Positions 33,775-45,722 are shown, counted from the first letter of the stretch. The stretch: DNA of 64,000 nucleotides from Eumeta japonica (GCA_005406025.1 BGZK01001032.1:124001-188000); one strand, 5' to 3'. Program-made: numbers and translations. The notes: generated by a model from the letters alone, not told the origin.

Positions 33775-34096
33775 TCTATACAAATATAAGTGAAATACCA
33801 TTGATTGACTGACGGATCATGGGATCTCCGAAACTATAGGCTCTTGACTTGAAATTCAGCATGGTTACTTCTTTCGAGGCGTAAATGCTTACTGAAAACA
33901 AATTTTACGCAAAACCTATTCAAAAAAAATTATCGTTTTATGAGATCTCTGATATTAGATCCGATTGGCTTGAAATTTGGCATACTTACTCTTTACGGGA
34001 CGTAGAGGATCACAGAGGACGGGTTTTGCGTGACACCTATCAAAACAAAATTCATTATTTTATATCTATGCGAATGGAGCCGCGAGAAAAAGCTAG
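33775..34096 (+). mobile_element. Complete non-autonomous Helitron (322 bp)
   Basis: Begins TCTATACAAATATAAGTG at 33775 after an A and ends gaatggagccgcgagaaaaa then gCTAG at 34096 before a T. This is the A|TC...CTAG|T arrangement of Helitrons, with a GC-rich stretch just upstream of CTAG. The interior consists of two diverged tandem segments of about 120 bp (from about 33823 and from about 33940). Each starts GATCTCYGA and contains CTTGAAATTYRGCAT and ACTYTTT, then a GACGTA/GGCGTA block. It has no Rep/helicase gene, so mobilisation would need a helper in trans. Confidence 0.8.
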
Positions 34097-34631
34097 TTAA
34101 ATATATTTGCTACAGCAAGACGTTTTGATATTGAACTTATGTTAAATTATTAAATGCCATTCTCTGTCTGGGTGTCGTGACACTTTGCAACATGGTTTTG
34201 AGGTATTACCTATTGTTGAACTAATTTTATTCAGAAGGATAGCCATCCGATGATCTTGTTGTTGCAGCCAGAATTACGCATTCTGTCGGTCAACCGTCCG
34301 TTTGAGACTATACATTCAAGTCCAGTTTAGATAAACACGAAATTAATTTCAATTTTATTGTGATCTGATGCTAAAACCAGTATAGTCTGCTTAGCAGCCA
34401 ACTCTTAAACAAATAGCGCCGTCGACCTGAAACTTTGTATAAACGTTTTTCGGGTTCTGATTATATGAATCAAAAATTTATATTTTGGCATGAATAAATG
34501 TACTAGCGTTAAACGGTGAAACTCCGCCATTAGTCTAGACCTAAATTCTATATGGGATTTGGCTTATGACCGAAAACTTTTAGTTAACTAGGGGTGCCGT
34601 TACGCTTCAACTTTGCTAGTTATATGAAATA
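34097..34631. other. Non-coding stretch between two Helitrons
   Basis: No gene supported. Phrases such as gtcgacctgaaactttgtat near 34421 resemble the interior of other lepidopteran Helitron copies, so part of this may be an older element without visible ends. Confidence 0.4.
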
Positions 34632-34959
34632 CTAGCTTTTGCCCGCAGCTCCGCCCGTGTGGATATAAAGTGAATTCTTTCATCTTTTCAGCTTTCGATT
34701 TAAATTCTGGTCTCGATTTAGATACCGATTCTGTAAAATGCTTATATTTTTAAAAAAAGGCTGCAACCCAACAGCAGAAAAACTACCTATATGTAATTAT
34801 ACCGGAGTCCGCTAACAAATGCATAGAAAAACGAAAATTCTGAAAATTAATGAAATGTACCTATTTTGTCAGTGTTTCTAACACAGCTCCCGGAGTAACT
34901 TTGTTCAAATATATTTAATTTACAGATTTTTTCCTCCGTTGTTTTATTATGTGTATAGA
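34632..34959 (-). mobile_element. Complete non-autonomous Helitron (328 bp)
   Basis: Read on the minus strand it begins TCTATACACATAATAAAACA at 34959 and ends cacacgggcggagctgcggg, then caaaagCTAG at 34632. It is flanked by A on its 5' side and T on its 3' side. Its 3' half carries ATCGGTATCTAAATCGAGAC-type degenerate repeats shared with the copy ending at 9671. It lacks coding capacity. It lies 536 bp from the plus-strand Helitron and belongs to a different sequence subfamily. Confidence 0.75.
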
Positions 34960-35069
34960 TTTTTAAATAGATGAGTAGATGAACTCGACCAATTTAATTT
35001 GATTTATAATATTAAAACTTAGAGCAACTATACAAAGTTCAATATGAGTTGTTACGAAAACTTTCAATC

Positions 35070-35097
35070 TTTTGTGTTCACATAAGTGAACACAAAA
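35070..35097. repeat. Perfect 12-bp hairpin
   Basis: TTTTGTGTTCAC (35070-35081), loop ATAA, then GTGAACACAAAA (35086-35097). Small and perfect. It may be a chance palindrome or a micro-foldback. Confidence 0.7.
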
Positions 35098-35327
35098 TTA
35101 AATCAAATATTAATTTTATTTCATATTTTCACAAGATAAGTTTTTAGAATTCTTAGAAATACTTAATATTATACTATTTGTAAAATAAGAACAAATTGTC
35201 TGCCATTTCTCGGTAAAATAGGGATCTAGTATATAACATTTGGTCAAAACTAATTCCTATTTATTGATCTCTTGAAAAATATCTGGAACATTAGCAGTCA
35301 ATTGATTTTCTATATAATATACTAATT

Positions 35328-35500
35328 TTTGCCTGGGGCTATGTCAGTGTGGTGATAGAATCTGGAACGACATTTTGATGTTTTATAAAACCTTGATCCT
35401 AAATATCAACCTGATCCGGTTGCTAATTGTGTTCTTGACCCTATCCACGATTTAAATCCTTTTTATCTCTCTCTGAATCTTCATCTACTTCCGTCATTTC
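35328..35500 (-). mobile_element. Very degenerate Helitron-like 3' end
   Basis: The text tactaatttttgcctggggc (35328-35347) aligns with the minus-strand Helitron end at 34631 (actagcttttgcccgcagct) with several changes, including CTAA for CTAG. It is followed by cctgatccggttgctaattg-type degenerate repeats. No 5' end was found. Confidence 0.4.
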
Positions 35501-37059
35501 CCCCATATTTTCAAGCAAAGCGAGCAAATGAACATATCGACAGAATAAAATAAATTAATGAATAACCAATTATTTTTTTCTACAACTTGTATAAAATTTA
35601 TTACCACTATATGTTTACAAGCAGACAGACAGACTGGAAATAGCTTACATTAGTCAGAGAATAGCAAGATAACGTATTTCTATACTCAAAACAAACTATG
35701 CAAATTGGAATAGTCACGTTTTCGATACTTGCTGGAAAATGAGAATGCACAAAAACATAACCTTGATCTTCTTGTGGTTCCAAATATCCGCTTTAAATAC
35801 GAAATTCTTGTAGGATCACTTTCCGGGCTGTCTTACTGACTCGTTGTCACAGTTTATTTATTCTTAATCTATTGGACGAAATTAATTGAGATTTGGTGCA
35901 CGGATAGAGTCAGACAACACATTTACAACTAAATAGAAGTAAATAAATTAATTTTAATTTTTAGGTTTTTTAATGGGCTTTTTATGCGAAACATAAATAC
36001 ATAATACTTTTTAAATTTTAAAGTATTCATGTATGTATATAGAGTTAATGATACTAAAAGCAATATGCAAACATTGAAAATTCCCTCGTTATTTTCGAAA
36101 TTAGTGAGCCAAAAATTTTGATAAAAGTATGGAAAGTTAGGTCTCCTTCATAGCTTATAGAAAAGTCCAGTCGAAAATTTTAATTCTCTAGGTCCCCACG
36201 AGAAACAAAAATGGTCATGAAGAGAAACCTCACTTTAATCTCAAATAGAAAAACACTTTAATCTCAATGAAGAGCAATGCGATAATTTGTAGTACGAAAA
36301 CATCATAAATTTCGTAAATATATTAATGAAATTTGTATCTTTCAATGCGCCATTAATTTAAAAAGTACTGAAACGGAATACAAGAAAAATGTTCTGTAAA
36401 TATTTGAATTCCTTAAATTGAATTTGAGTTGCATTATAGTTAATATTTCTCATAAAAATGAAACTATATTCTTGTCGTAACTATATTATGTCCAATAATA
36501 AAGTAATGTTACACACGATTATTAATATATTGCTCCTTAAATGCTCTTTCATAATCCGTAACATCTATAATAAAAAGTTAATTAATAATAAGGTATTAAA
36601 GAAATTAATTATTGAAAACTAAATTTTGCCACAATATGAAAATTATCAATTTTTTATAAAAGGTTTTTACTCAAAAATTTGCTCTCGATTTTTCTATTAA
36701 CCACACATCAAAATTAATAACGTAAGATGACGTCATCAGTCGTCGTCAGATTTAATAAAAGCCATATTTACAGTCGGCATTGTACCAATTTCATGTTCGC
36801 CTTATGTCTATATCGTTCTAAAGTTTGCGTGTTATTATCATTACAATTAAGCACAATGACACAGTTGTACCATTTTGTTGCCGAATATAACAAAAAAAAA
36901 AAAAATAACAATACATTAAATATTACAGGCATATAATTTTTAGCAACAGGTTTCTATTCTACCTCTAGAGAATAGGCTTTCCTTGTATTGTTGCATATTT
37001 CCTTGTGTTGTTGTATACTAGAAAAGTTAAATATATTTTAATTCGCAACGTCCGCTTAT
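35501..37059. other. Long AT-rich non-coding stretch
   Basis: No supported gene. A local imperfect duplication of about 30 bp occurs at 36217-36275 (cctcactttaatctcaa and acactttaatctcaatgaag). An A-run lies at 36891-36904. Nothing else recognised. Confidence 0.45.
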
Positions 37060-37190
37060 TACAGTCGCCTGTACGTGCTACGAGCCGGTTTATTTGAAAG
37101 ACTGCTTGTAACGCGTGACGGCAAACAGATAGGGCGGGCCTGCAAAGTTCCTCTCACGGACGCCGTCGCCGCCGGGGAACCTATTGTTCG
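37060..37190. promoter_or_regulatory. Short CpG-rich block, candidate regulatory element
   Basis: Unique-looking CG-rich DNA (aacgcgtgacggcaaacag; acggacgccgtcgccgccgg) about 300 bp before the MITE at 37489. No open frame or splice signal recognised. Confidence 0.3.
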
Positions 37191-37488
37191 CACTTTTCAT
37201 TGAAAACAATATCTACTCTGTTTATGCTATCCTTATGAATAAACTCTTGTTACAACGAACGTTGTTTCCTTATAAATCTATGATTTTGTTGATTCGGAAT
37301 GAGAGAGAAGTTAATAAAAAAATTGGCAAACGTGATTTTATTATTATTATCTTAAAAAGAGGGTTATTATAAGTTCTCGTTTCTTGTTAAGCGTTTATCA
37401 TGAAAACAGACGAAGTGAATTGAAAAAAATCTTATACTATAATATATAGTTATACTTAATCGTACTTTTGTTCTTTCTTCTAAGGATA

Positions 37489-37895
37489 CTCTCTAAAACT
37501 GAATTAGTAGAATTTTTACTAATTGAAGTAGTAATAGTAGAAACTACATCAAAATTAGTAATTTTTAGTTGAATCTACTACAGATTTACTAAGTTTGTAG
37601 GCGTTACTTTTCAATTAGAATTTTTTCACTAATTGAAAAAGTAATATGGCCCAACTTCACTACTGAATTAGTAGTTCTGAATTAGTAGTCACTTGACAAT
37701 TAGTAAAATAATCACTTTTATAATAGTAGAATTATAGTTTTTAATTAGTAGAAAATTTACAATTTTAATTTGTATTCATTTCTACTAATTGAAAGAGTGG
37801 ATAAGCACTTATTGCTGGTCGTATACTTTGGACATCTTAAAATAGTAGCTATTGACTATTAATTAGTGGTTTTCCACTTATTCAGTTTTAGAGAG
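37489..37895. mobile_element. TA-flanked MITE (407 bp)
   Basis: The left end CTCTCTAAAACTGAATTAGT at 37489 and the right end (minus strand from 37895) CTCTCTAAAACTGAATAAGT agree at the first 16 bases and then with a few changes for about 36 bp. TA dinucleotides lie just outside both ends, consistent with a Tc1/mariner-type target duplication. The interior is AT-rich, with no transposase, and is packed with AATTAGTAG/CTACTAATT in both orientations (roughly a dozen), giving strong fold-back potential. I do not recognise a named family. Confidence 0.8.
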
Positions 37896-38139
37896 TATTT
37901 TAATGGTTAATTACCTAGAAGGTCAAAAAAGAACATCGGTGTCCACTATTCCATGTATAAGGGGCTACAGATATTTTTTTAATATAACATATTAAAAAAT
38001 TAATAATAACCATAATTGCTCTAAATTAGAAATAGGATTAGTAGAAGTCCGCATTTACTTCTAGTGCCTATATATTTTTTCTGCTAAAAAATGTGGAATA
38101 AGGTTAAAATCTTGAGAATGTCTTATTTATACAGGGTTT
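37896..38139. other. AT-rich non-coding stretch
   Basis: No gene or repeat recognised. Confidence 0.4.
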
Positions 38140-38690
38140 AACTAAAAGCTCCATGTAGATTCTTGCCTTGTTCCCGCGGGGGACCTGGTATCCTGGAGAT
38201 CGGTCTTCGTAAGTGAAGTGAAGAGAGACCAAAGGCAAGTGTAGTGGTATTTTAGAGTAGTATGGCGGTGCCCTTCAGAGGGCATCATCAGAAACGGCTC
38301 AGCAGCGGGTAGGCTGCGGCGGAGTACTTTGCCTTGTAACGATCGGAAACTCGTCGCTATCTGCGGCGCATGGGTAGTGTTGTCGGTGGAGAGCCACAAT
38401 CACTATGGTCTTGATGGCCGAAAGTGTTCCCCTTTGGGCAGTTCACCTACCGTTTACAAGCTCAAGGTGGCGTGTGGTATGTTCCCATATATAAGGAACT
38501 TCTATATTTGCATCGAAGTGACTCCTAATCGTGAGGAGGATTTCTTTTTGGATGAAATCCTGACGTTGAGGCACATAGCAACGTAAAAGCGTATGCATAA
38601 TCCAGACACATCCACGATGAGAGAGATTTTAGTGGGTCATATAGTTTTTAACGGGCAACATTCCATTGCCACGTGCAGGGTGGCGCCAAA
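38140..38690 (+). repeat. GC-rich segment, probably transposon-derived
   Basis: About 500 bp of GC-rich DNA in an AT-rich setting (ccgcgggggacctggtatcc; gcagcgggtaggctgcggcg; tatctgcggcgcatgggtag) ending gagagattttagtgggtcat. The style resembles non-coding parts of lepidopteran R1-type LINEs, but that is recollection of text, not a match. The plus-strand frame 38329-38586 and minus-strand frame 38142-38399 are open only partly and show no domain. It could instead be a unique regulatory or exon-containing region. Confidence 0.35.
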
Positions 38691-39164
38691 GTAACGTTTT
38701 TGATTCTTTTCCATTCCTATTTATCTCCGAAATTTACAAATAAAATAAATCAAATATTTCATTGTATTAGAGGATTTTATACATATCATACATTAAAAAA
38801 AAAAGGTTTCAAAAGTTTACTGCAGTTATCAAAATCTGAATATCTAAATTTTGCAATAATTTTTCGCTTAACTTTTTATGTATTATATTTGAGATAGTAT
38901 ATACAAATTGCGCTCAGGAGACAATACGAATATTAGATACGCATACACTAATATATTGTAGATACGCTAAAATTGTCGTACATCTCCTACCAATTGACAT
39001 TTAAAATTTCATGCCGTGTCTTGTTCGCATTCAAACGATATTCGGATGATAAAATATCACAACAAAAATCGCTTGGAATTCATAATGAATATCGTTCGCT
39101 ACTGATAAGTTTAGGGACCGGAAAACACAAAATTGCAACAAAACAAACCCGAGAAGGGCGGCGT
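38691..39164. other. AT-rich non-coding stretch
   Basis: No supported gene. An A-run lies at 38794-38803. Confidence 0.4.
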
Positions 39165-39240
39165 TCGGCCCACTAGAGATGTCATAACTTTATCGTGTTT
39201 GCATTATTTCGCAGTTGGCCGATCCCTCCAAGCCATGTGC
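39165..39240 (+). repeat. Dispersed repeat piece, copy 1
   Basis: Matches 63930-64000 over about 57 bp, sharing CACTAGARATGYC then ATCGTGTTTGCATTATTT and CAGTTGG. Both copies in one frame encode SCLHYFAVG / SCLHYLTVG, so the source may be a coding part of an unrecognised transposable element. No element boundaries are visible. Confidence 0.5.
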
Positions 39241-41029
39241 AAATGTCGCATGAATAATTTCATCAGCGATTTCGACCTGATACTTCATAATTCGATAAAC
39301 AATAAATATTCATATTTTTAAAGTCCAAATTAATATTTTCGGTTAAATAAGAGTATAATCGTCATACTAAACTTGGGCAAGCGACGAATGTAGTCACGAT
39401 AGCTTATTAAGTACTTACATAATTTTACAGGTATGATAACCGAGTATAGACAGAATCATTGTCTACCCCCTCTGTAAATGATATTTTTTTTTATATATTT
39501 CTGCTGCTGTTTGGAAATAGGTACGATCAGTTAGGTTTGTTTTAAGCATGACTTTAATATTGTAGAAACATTTTTTTTTTAATAGAAAGACGTTTCCCGA
39601 ACTTAGGATCTAATAAGTTTTCTGTATTTGTAAGTCTTGGCTGTTTTTGTAGCAGATTGTAGAGTAAAAAAAAGTCTAATTATGGAAAGTAGATTTTTAA
39701 TTTGAAAAAATTAAAAAATAGCATAAGTAAAAACATTTACTTCTTAAAATTAACTACTGACTAATTAACTTATGATCTTGACAGATTTTTGTTGACCCTT
39801 TGGGCTGTGCAGATGTAATTTAAGTACTGCAAAATTTCATATCGATCCTCATTTTTCGGTTGTGAATACTAAGAAAGAAAAAGAAAAATATGTGAAATTC
39901 GTTAGCATCTCAAAAATATTTGTTATTATTTGTCTCATGCCTTTATTTTACCATTTTTATGAATCACAATCCTCCCAGCCAATGTAAATACAATGTTATT
40001 TGTAAACTAATTTTTATACAGAGTGACGATTCAATGTAAACGATTGCAATAGTTCTAAGTAGTCTTATGCGCCCTTCAAAAGGTCTTTGCTCAAAAGAAA
40101 ATGATAGAAGTAAAATAAATAAGGACATTTTGCTCGACTCACAACGCGCAGCGTGTGAGAACGCTCTACTCTCAATACGTGTGCAGTATTCGTTAGTTGT
40201 TCAGTTTCGCTACATAAAATCGTTATTATACTTAAAATTAGACGTTAAATCCACTTTATTATTAATGTTTAAGTAACTAGAGACATTAAATTATAAGAAT
40301 ATTCTATTTTATAATTGATTTACCTTAGATTACATGACAAAAATTGTAGTTGAAAAATATGTGTATCGCTGTGCGTCTGTCTGTGTGTCGGTGGGTCTTC
40401 ACGATTTAGAGTTCATATATTCTAAGGAGGATCCTTATTGATTTTTGTTATTGAACTCGCATCCGTTTAATAATTATTAATGTAAGTCGAACAAGTTCTC
40501 TAGTTTTTCTCTTATACAAATTGTAGTCACTATTTTCATCTATTTCTTATTAAATGCACGTGTTTTTTTTTCGCATCAACTGTTTTTTTTTATTAATTTT
40601 CTACACCTCCAGGTGGCGCCACTATAAGAAAAAAAACTGTTCTATATAAACCAGTTACAACAGAATACAAAATGGTGCTAAAAATGTATATACATCACAT
40701 TTTTGATGATAGTTCTCAGATTTTTACTGAGAATTATAATAGTTTTTCATTTCAGAACAAATAATCTCATGATACTTTTTTTTTATTCATTTTTTTTAAT
40801 TTTCCACATTCAAAATATGATTCCTAACAAGTGCTGATTGGCCGCTTAATAAGAATGAAAAAAAGTTATGTTCTTTTAATTTTCATTCAAAGTTCGTTAA
40901 GTAAAGATGGATTATCAAATATATCTGACCTTATCCAGACGAATAGTGATTAAATAGCATTTGTTGACAATTATCTTAACAATAATCAATATATTAATTA
41001 ACAAAAATGATAGAAAAAAAACACGTATG
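39241..41029. other. Long AT-rich non-coding stretch
   Basis: No supported gene. Several T- or A-runs (39487-39494, 39571-39580, 40566-40574, 40583-40592). A short CTCCAGGTGGCGCCACTATA patch at 40610-40625. Nothing else recognised. Confidence 0.45.
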
Positions 41030-41445
41030 GCACTCCGGGACTGCCGCGGTAAAGCTATTGCATAGTATTTTTTATCAACTTATGCAATTATAATTATTTA
41101 TTTATTTTATTTATGCAGCATTTTTTTGAGAAAGTGCCCTAACGCCAAAACTCTAAGCAGGCATGAGTCACCAGATTGCGGGTCGAAGAGGGGGATTACG
41201 CATGCGCAGTAACGCTGATACAACCAATGCCACCTAGAGGCGAGTTGCTGAACTAAAGAGACAATCGTGATATTTCAAAAAAGTCATTAAAAGTTCTGCT
41301 ATTCATCGACAGATGGCAAAAGTAAAAAGTATCACCGCTGTGCCGGGCGGAGTGGGGGGTGTTAGGTTTTTTTCGTTACGGAATTTCTGGATTCGGTCTC
41401 CACGCTCAAGGCCCGCGATAGAAGCTATGCAATAGCTTAAAAAAT
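41030..41445. repeat. GC-rich segment flanked by a repeated 36-bp motif
   Basis: The left flank (41032-41068) reads actccgggactgccgcggta then AAGCTATTGCATAG. The right flank (41403-41436) reads gctcaaggcccgcgatag then AAGCTATGCAATAGCTT. They match as diverged direct repeats, and the 14-bp core AAGCTATTGCATAG also recurs inverted. Between them are tgccgggcggagtgggggg and other GC-rich text. I recall similar text as repetitive in Lepidoptera but cannot name the element. Confidence 0.45.
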
Positions 41446-42399
41446 AAAATATTTATTTTTATTTACATCTTGTATTATTTATCAAAAAAACAACGCAACT
41501 ATTATTTGTGGTGGCAAAAGAGTGGAGGTGGGCTACTTGCTATCGAAAAATATTGCATGTTATTTTTGTTTTGTACAATGTAAAAAAAGATTGTTTACAT
41601 TCAGGCTGTCAATACATTGACAAAAAGTTTTTCAACAATTTCTTTTTTAAATCCATCACTTTCCTAATTGTCACTGCCTTTATTCTCTTTTAATATAATA
41701 CACGTGTGAGTCGTGCACTTTCGGACTTTTGAAATTTGGTAAATGTTTATTCTTAAAGCATAAATTCATTTCTATGAAAGTTTTTTTGTTTGCTTTTATA
41801 CTATGTAACATACTTTTGCTGTGAATACTATAGTATTGATAGCAAAGAATTAAACGTTTTTATGCTAACATAGCATACGTTAGATTGATAGAAATAAAAG
41901 AAAATAGACATTTTGATTTATTTTAATCATATTTTTATCGTATCACAATGGCATATGTAATGTGATTGATATATGCTATTGAGAGTAATATTTGAGACTA
42001 TGTTAAATTACATTCGTCTCAATATCTATTCAATTAGGTATATTTTCAAATTAAAGATATTCATTCACATTAAAAGAATCGACTTTTTCTCTAAGTTTTA
42101 ATTTTTTTTATGTATTAAGTGATCTTTCTCAATTAATATATACACTTAATGATTTAAAATTCTTATTTGGTTTTTATATAGAACACTTCTTAAAAACTTA
42201 GATATTCTTGCTTTAGTTATTTTTGTTTCAGTAATTTACGTTTAATAAAGAGATCAGAATAGCTTTCATATAATCATAGCGTAGGCAATTATAATGCCAA
42301 TAAAAAACACACTTCAAATTTAAGCTAAACATTTGAGATTTGTATGGTATTCGAAAAGACAATATAATTTTCATCTAGCTTAATCGTCAAAGGCTTTTC
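41446..42399. other. AT-rich non-coding stretch
   Basis: No supported gene or repeat. The 61-codon frame at 41508-41693 is Phe/Lys/Ile-rich and not called. Confidence 0.45.
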
Positions 42400-42680
42400 T
42401 TTTAAACAGTGTGTTCCATCTACCTCCTCCGTGTTTTCAGCGCTAATGGTGCACGCCGCAGCAAAAGGTACGGCCGTTGAAAAATAAATAAATCCACTTC
42501 CGCCTCTACAACGATTTTTGGCGTCACGTGAAATCCTGAGACGCCTTTTTGCAGACTTCATCATCCACGGGGAAAACTTTCAACATGGCTGTCACGTTGT
42601 CAGCTTTCGACTTTCGCGAACTCGGAAGTTGTCGCGTCTGTTGTGCGCGCGGGCAGGCGCCTCTCCCTCCTTCTAAAGGA
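42400..42680. promoter_or_regulatory. CpG-rich block, candidate regulatory element
   Basis: Unique-looking DNA with CGCC/GCGC motifs (ggtgcacgccgcagcaaaag; gcgtcacgtgaaatcctgag; ttgtgcgcgcgggcaggcgc). The minus strand 42564-42325 is open for 79 codons and includes RISRDAKNRCRGGSGF, but no domain is recognised and no splice context is evident. Confidence 0.3.
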
Positions 42681-43879
42681 TCGTCGACGAATTCATTGGC
42701 TTAATCGATGCGAAAGTTTTTTAGTAGAATCTCTTGGGCGGCTGTGACTAGAAAACTTTGATGTCGATTCATAAAAACTCGAATGGCGTGTATAGTCTTG
42801 TGTAACTTTGTTTGTCATGTCTGTTTGAAAACTATTTTTTTATTACATACCACTGGCGCTTAATCACCCTGGGTTGTTAAAAAGGAAACGTTAAAGGTTG
42901 TATAGAATTCAAAAATAATTAGCCTTAAACCATCATTTACAAGCGATTATGAATCTTACGGTTTTAAGTCCCTCATCATTGAATAGTTTTTAACTGATAC
43001 TCGGATTTATAGAAAAATAATAAGTCAGGTCAGAAGGCAAACTAATCGTTTCGTTCAGCAATTGATACCGAATTTCGTTACTGCATCGGTGACGACGGTC
43101 GTTAACGGCCCTTAATCCGTATAAGGCAAATTTTAAGGGCTTGAATTTCAAACCTCTCGTTTTCAAATAAGAAGATTGGGAGATGTTATGTTTAAGTGGT
43201 GAGATGGGGGTGGGTGCAATTAAAAACTGACCCAACAATAACGAATTAAACGAATTTCTCCATTATGCGAAATGCAGCATGTTGTATCATCGATATAGGA
43301 CTTAGTTACAGTATCAGTCAACTGACAAGCCGCTCTAGGCCAGAAAGAAGGGGTTAAACTCTAGGCTGTGTTGTGTATGTCTTTGCAGTGGGGCGATAAC
43401 ATTATTTCAAAAAATTAATTGTCTAGGTGAACACAAAATGATGGTGTTGCTATTATCTACGGTACTTACGTTATTTTGCGATGAGCCGACAATTGTTTTT
43501 CGTGCCGTATTATTATAAAAAATTTAACTAAACAACGTCTTAGTTTTATGTAAGTCTGTTATTAAAAAAAAGTCTAGCAGATAGAAGAATATTATGTTGT
43601 ATGTCTTTACGGTGTTTTTTTTTTTGTATGAAAATTAAGTAAAAGAAAATATTTATTTTACTTAACAAGCCACTTAATCTAATCTAGCCGATTGTACACG
43701 TAGGGGATGCTTTTAAGCATTGGAATCAGAACCGGTATTGAAACGAAAAGCGGATGAAGTGATTCAGGTGAAGCTTCGAACGATAAGCTCGTGTGCATCA
43801 TTCGCAAAGCTTATTCGTCGTCGCACACACCAAGTCTGTCGATAGGCAGCATAAGAAGTGTTCCCTTCGTCCCCACCTC
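42681..43879. other. Mostly AT-rich non-coding stretch
   Basis: A CG patch at 43075-43115 (gcatcggtgacgacggtcgt) and a brief GAATCAGAACCGGTATTGAAAC-like purine-rich piece at 43722-43745 resembling the degenerate repeats near Helitron ends. No supported gene. A T-run lies at 43616-43625. Confidence 0.4.
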
Positions 43880-44220
43880 TAGGCAGGAACGGGGGCCATG
43901 TTTTTAGTTTTACGTGTTTACAACCAATGTGAGAAAAAACAGAGCGCGCGCGCAGAAAACGCGAAAAGGTGTTGAAATACGTGCATTGTTCGGATTCAGG
44001 GCATTGTTGTCCACTGCTCTCGCACAATGGAATTCTGCTGATTACGACGTGCACCAAATATTTGTCGTCTCGGAGGAAAAATTTTCGCCGAAACACAAAA
44101 GCGGCCCTATAACTTATTTCTGCACTGAAATTCCGCGGCTGTATCCTTCCCCGAACTAAATCTCGATTTCGAGGCTTTATACGCGTATTTCTGTTGCGCG
44201 AAGGGCGGCACTCTCCTTTG
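43880..44220. promoter_or_regulatory. CpG-rich block, candidate regulatory element
   Basis: CG-containing unique-looking DNA (cagagcgcgcgcgcagaaaa; tgctctcgcacaatggaatt; ttccgcggctgtatccttcc). Open frames on both strands (43764-44096 minus, 43914-44159 plus) overlap each other and show no domain, so neither is called. Confidence 0.3.
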
Positions 44221-45499
44221 TCTAAAACTTTTTTTTTATTTCTTGTCGAAACCTTATTGATGGATTAAGTATTAATAAGTTTCGATATCGAAGATTCGTG
44301 AATTTTTCTCTAAGAATGTTGTATGAAATACAGAGAAATCAAACAATTAAAAAAATCAAATGATGACGTTATTCTAATAAAGTTTTTGAATAACTTCACC
44401 ATTTCATTTTTTTTCATCATTAATCAGATGAAATAGAAGAAAATAAAGTTGTATTTTTCTGTCTTCCTTATTTTCTTTTTTATGGAATTTGAAGAAAGAA
44501 AATATCATAACGCTGTGGACGTGATTTTAATTTTTACAAAAAATAGAAGAGAATACACTTCTTTCTGAATTTTGTTTATTTTTGTATGTAAACTTATTTC
44601 GTTGAGTATTTTCAAGAGAATTTTCAAATTTCAATGTTCATAATTGAAATTTGGGAATTCACTAACTGTAATTACAGAAATTGTATTTTTTTTTTGAAGA
44701 GAATTCAATGATGTCCATATTTCATTGTTAAATTTCATCATATAAAGTCTTCATTTTCATAGTCTAAATGTATTTCTTTCGTCTAAATATTTTTTCTTAC
44801 CCCATTTTTTAATCCGAATTTAGCCAGAGTGGTAGTCAGAGGCGTCATAACTCTGAACTAAAACGCTACAATAGCCATCAAAGAGTTCACGGTTTAATAG
44901 ATTGAGTGAAAAAAAAAAAGTTTGATTTTCTTTATTTTAATTTGTTTCTTACGTTAATCAGGACTGGAAATATATAGTATCAAAAATAAAGATTTTGATA
45001 AGAAAATGTCCATGGAAATAGTTGTAGTAAAAAAAAAACCAGCCATAATATTTGAGAAAAGCAAAAGTATGGCTGGAAGTAATAGCTTGATATACGGTGA
45101 GAGAATTGATTAGCAGAAATAGTTTGTACATCTGGATGAGTGACAATATGTATAAAGGAGTTATTATAAGGGAAGCAAGTAAGTAACAATTTTTGTATAT
45201 TTTTAAATACCTCTTTTAAATAACTTATTTATTAGCAAAGGGAAAACAAAAAATGTATTTATTGAACAATAAAAGCTGTACTTTTTCATTTTTATACACC
45301 TAAACCAAAAGCTTATTGAGCGCCCCTCGTATATGCGACTTGAATAAAAGAAACATTATTCATTTGCAGTATTCTATTTGTTACCACTTATAAATGGAGA
45401 AAAAAAAGATAGAAATATTATTCTACATTTAATATGTTAATATTATACCCATCCAATTGATTGAACGCGTTTGTATAAACAAAAACTTTGGATGCGCAC
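44221..45499. other. AT-rich non-coding stretch with a small hairpin
   Basis: No supported gene. A perfect 10-bp hairpin AAATTTCAAT/ATTGAAATTT (44626-44635 with 44643-44652) lies here. Several A/T runs. Confidence 0.45.
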
Positions 45500-45722
45500 T
45501 ATGACATGCCCAGGCGCGCGCGCCGGCGGTCGGCGGCCGTTTATGGACAATTACCGAGGTTTAACTTGGCGTTATCTAAAATTGGACTTCCCGGTTATTG
45601 CCAAATTATCTTTTCTGTTAAGAAAGAGCGGTCCTAAGTTAGATCCTTCTTGTAACGAGACAGTTTACGACTATGTAACGCAGGGTAACAGTATTGCGTT
45701 GGTTCGTTTCCGAGCATTATAG
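45500..45722 (+). promoter_or_regulatory. CpG-rich block with an unassigned open frame
   Basis: Begins with a very CG-rich core (caggcgcgcgcgccggcggt) and is open on the plus strand from 45471 to 45720 (83 codons, with WRYLKLDFPVIAKLSFLLRK). The frame is more protein-like than most in the window but has no domain and no splice signals. It may be a conserved non-coding element or a decayed exon. Confidence 0.25.

Noticed and set aside
43764..44159. Overlapping open frames of 110 and 81 codons on opposite strands
   Set aside because: Both fall in a CpG-rich block where stops are rare, and neither has a domain or splice context.
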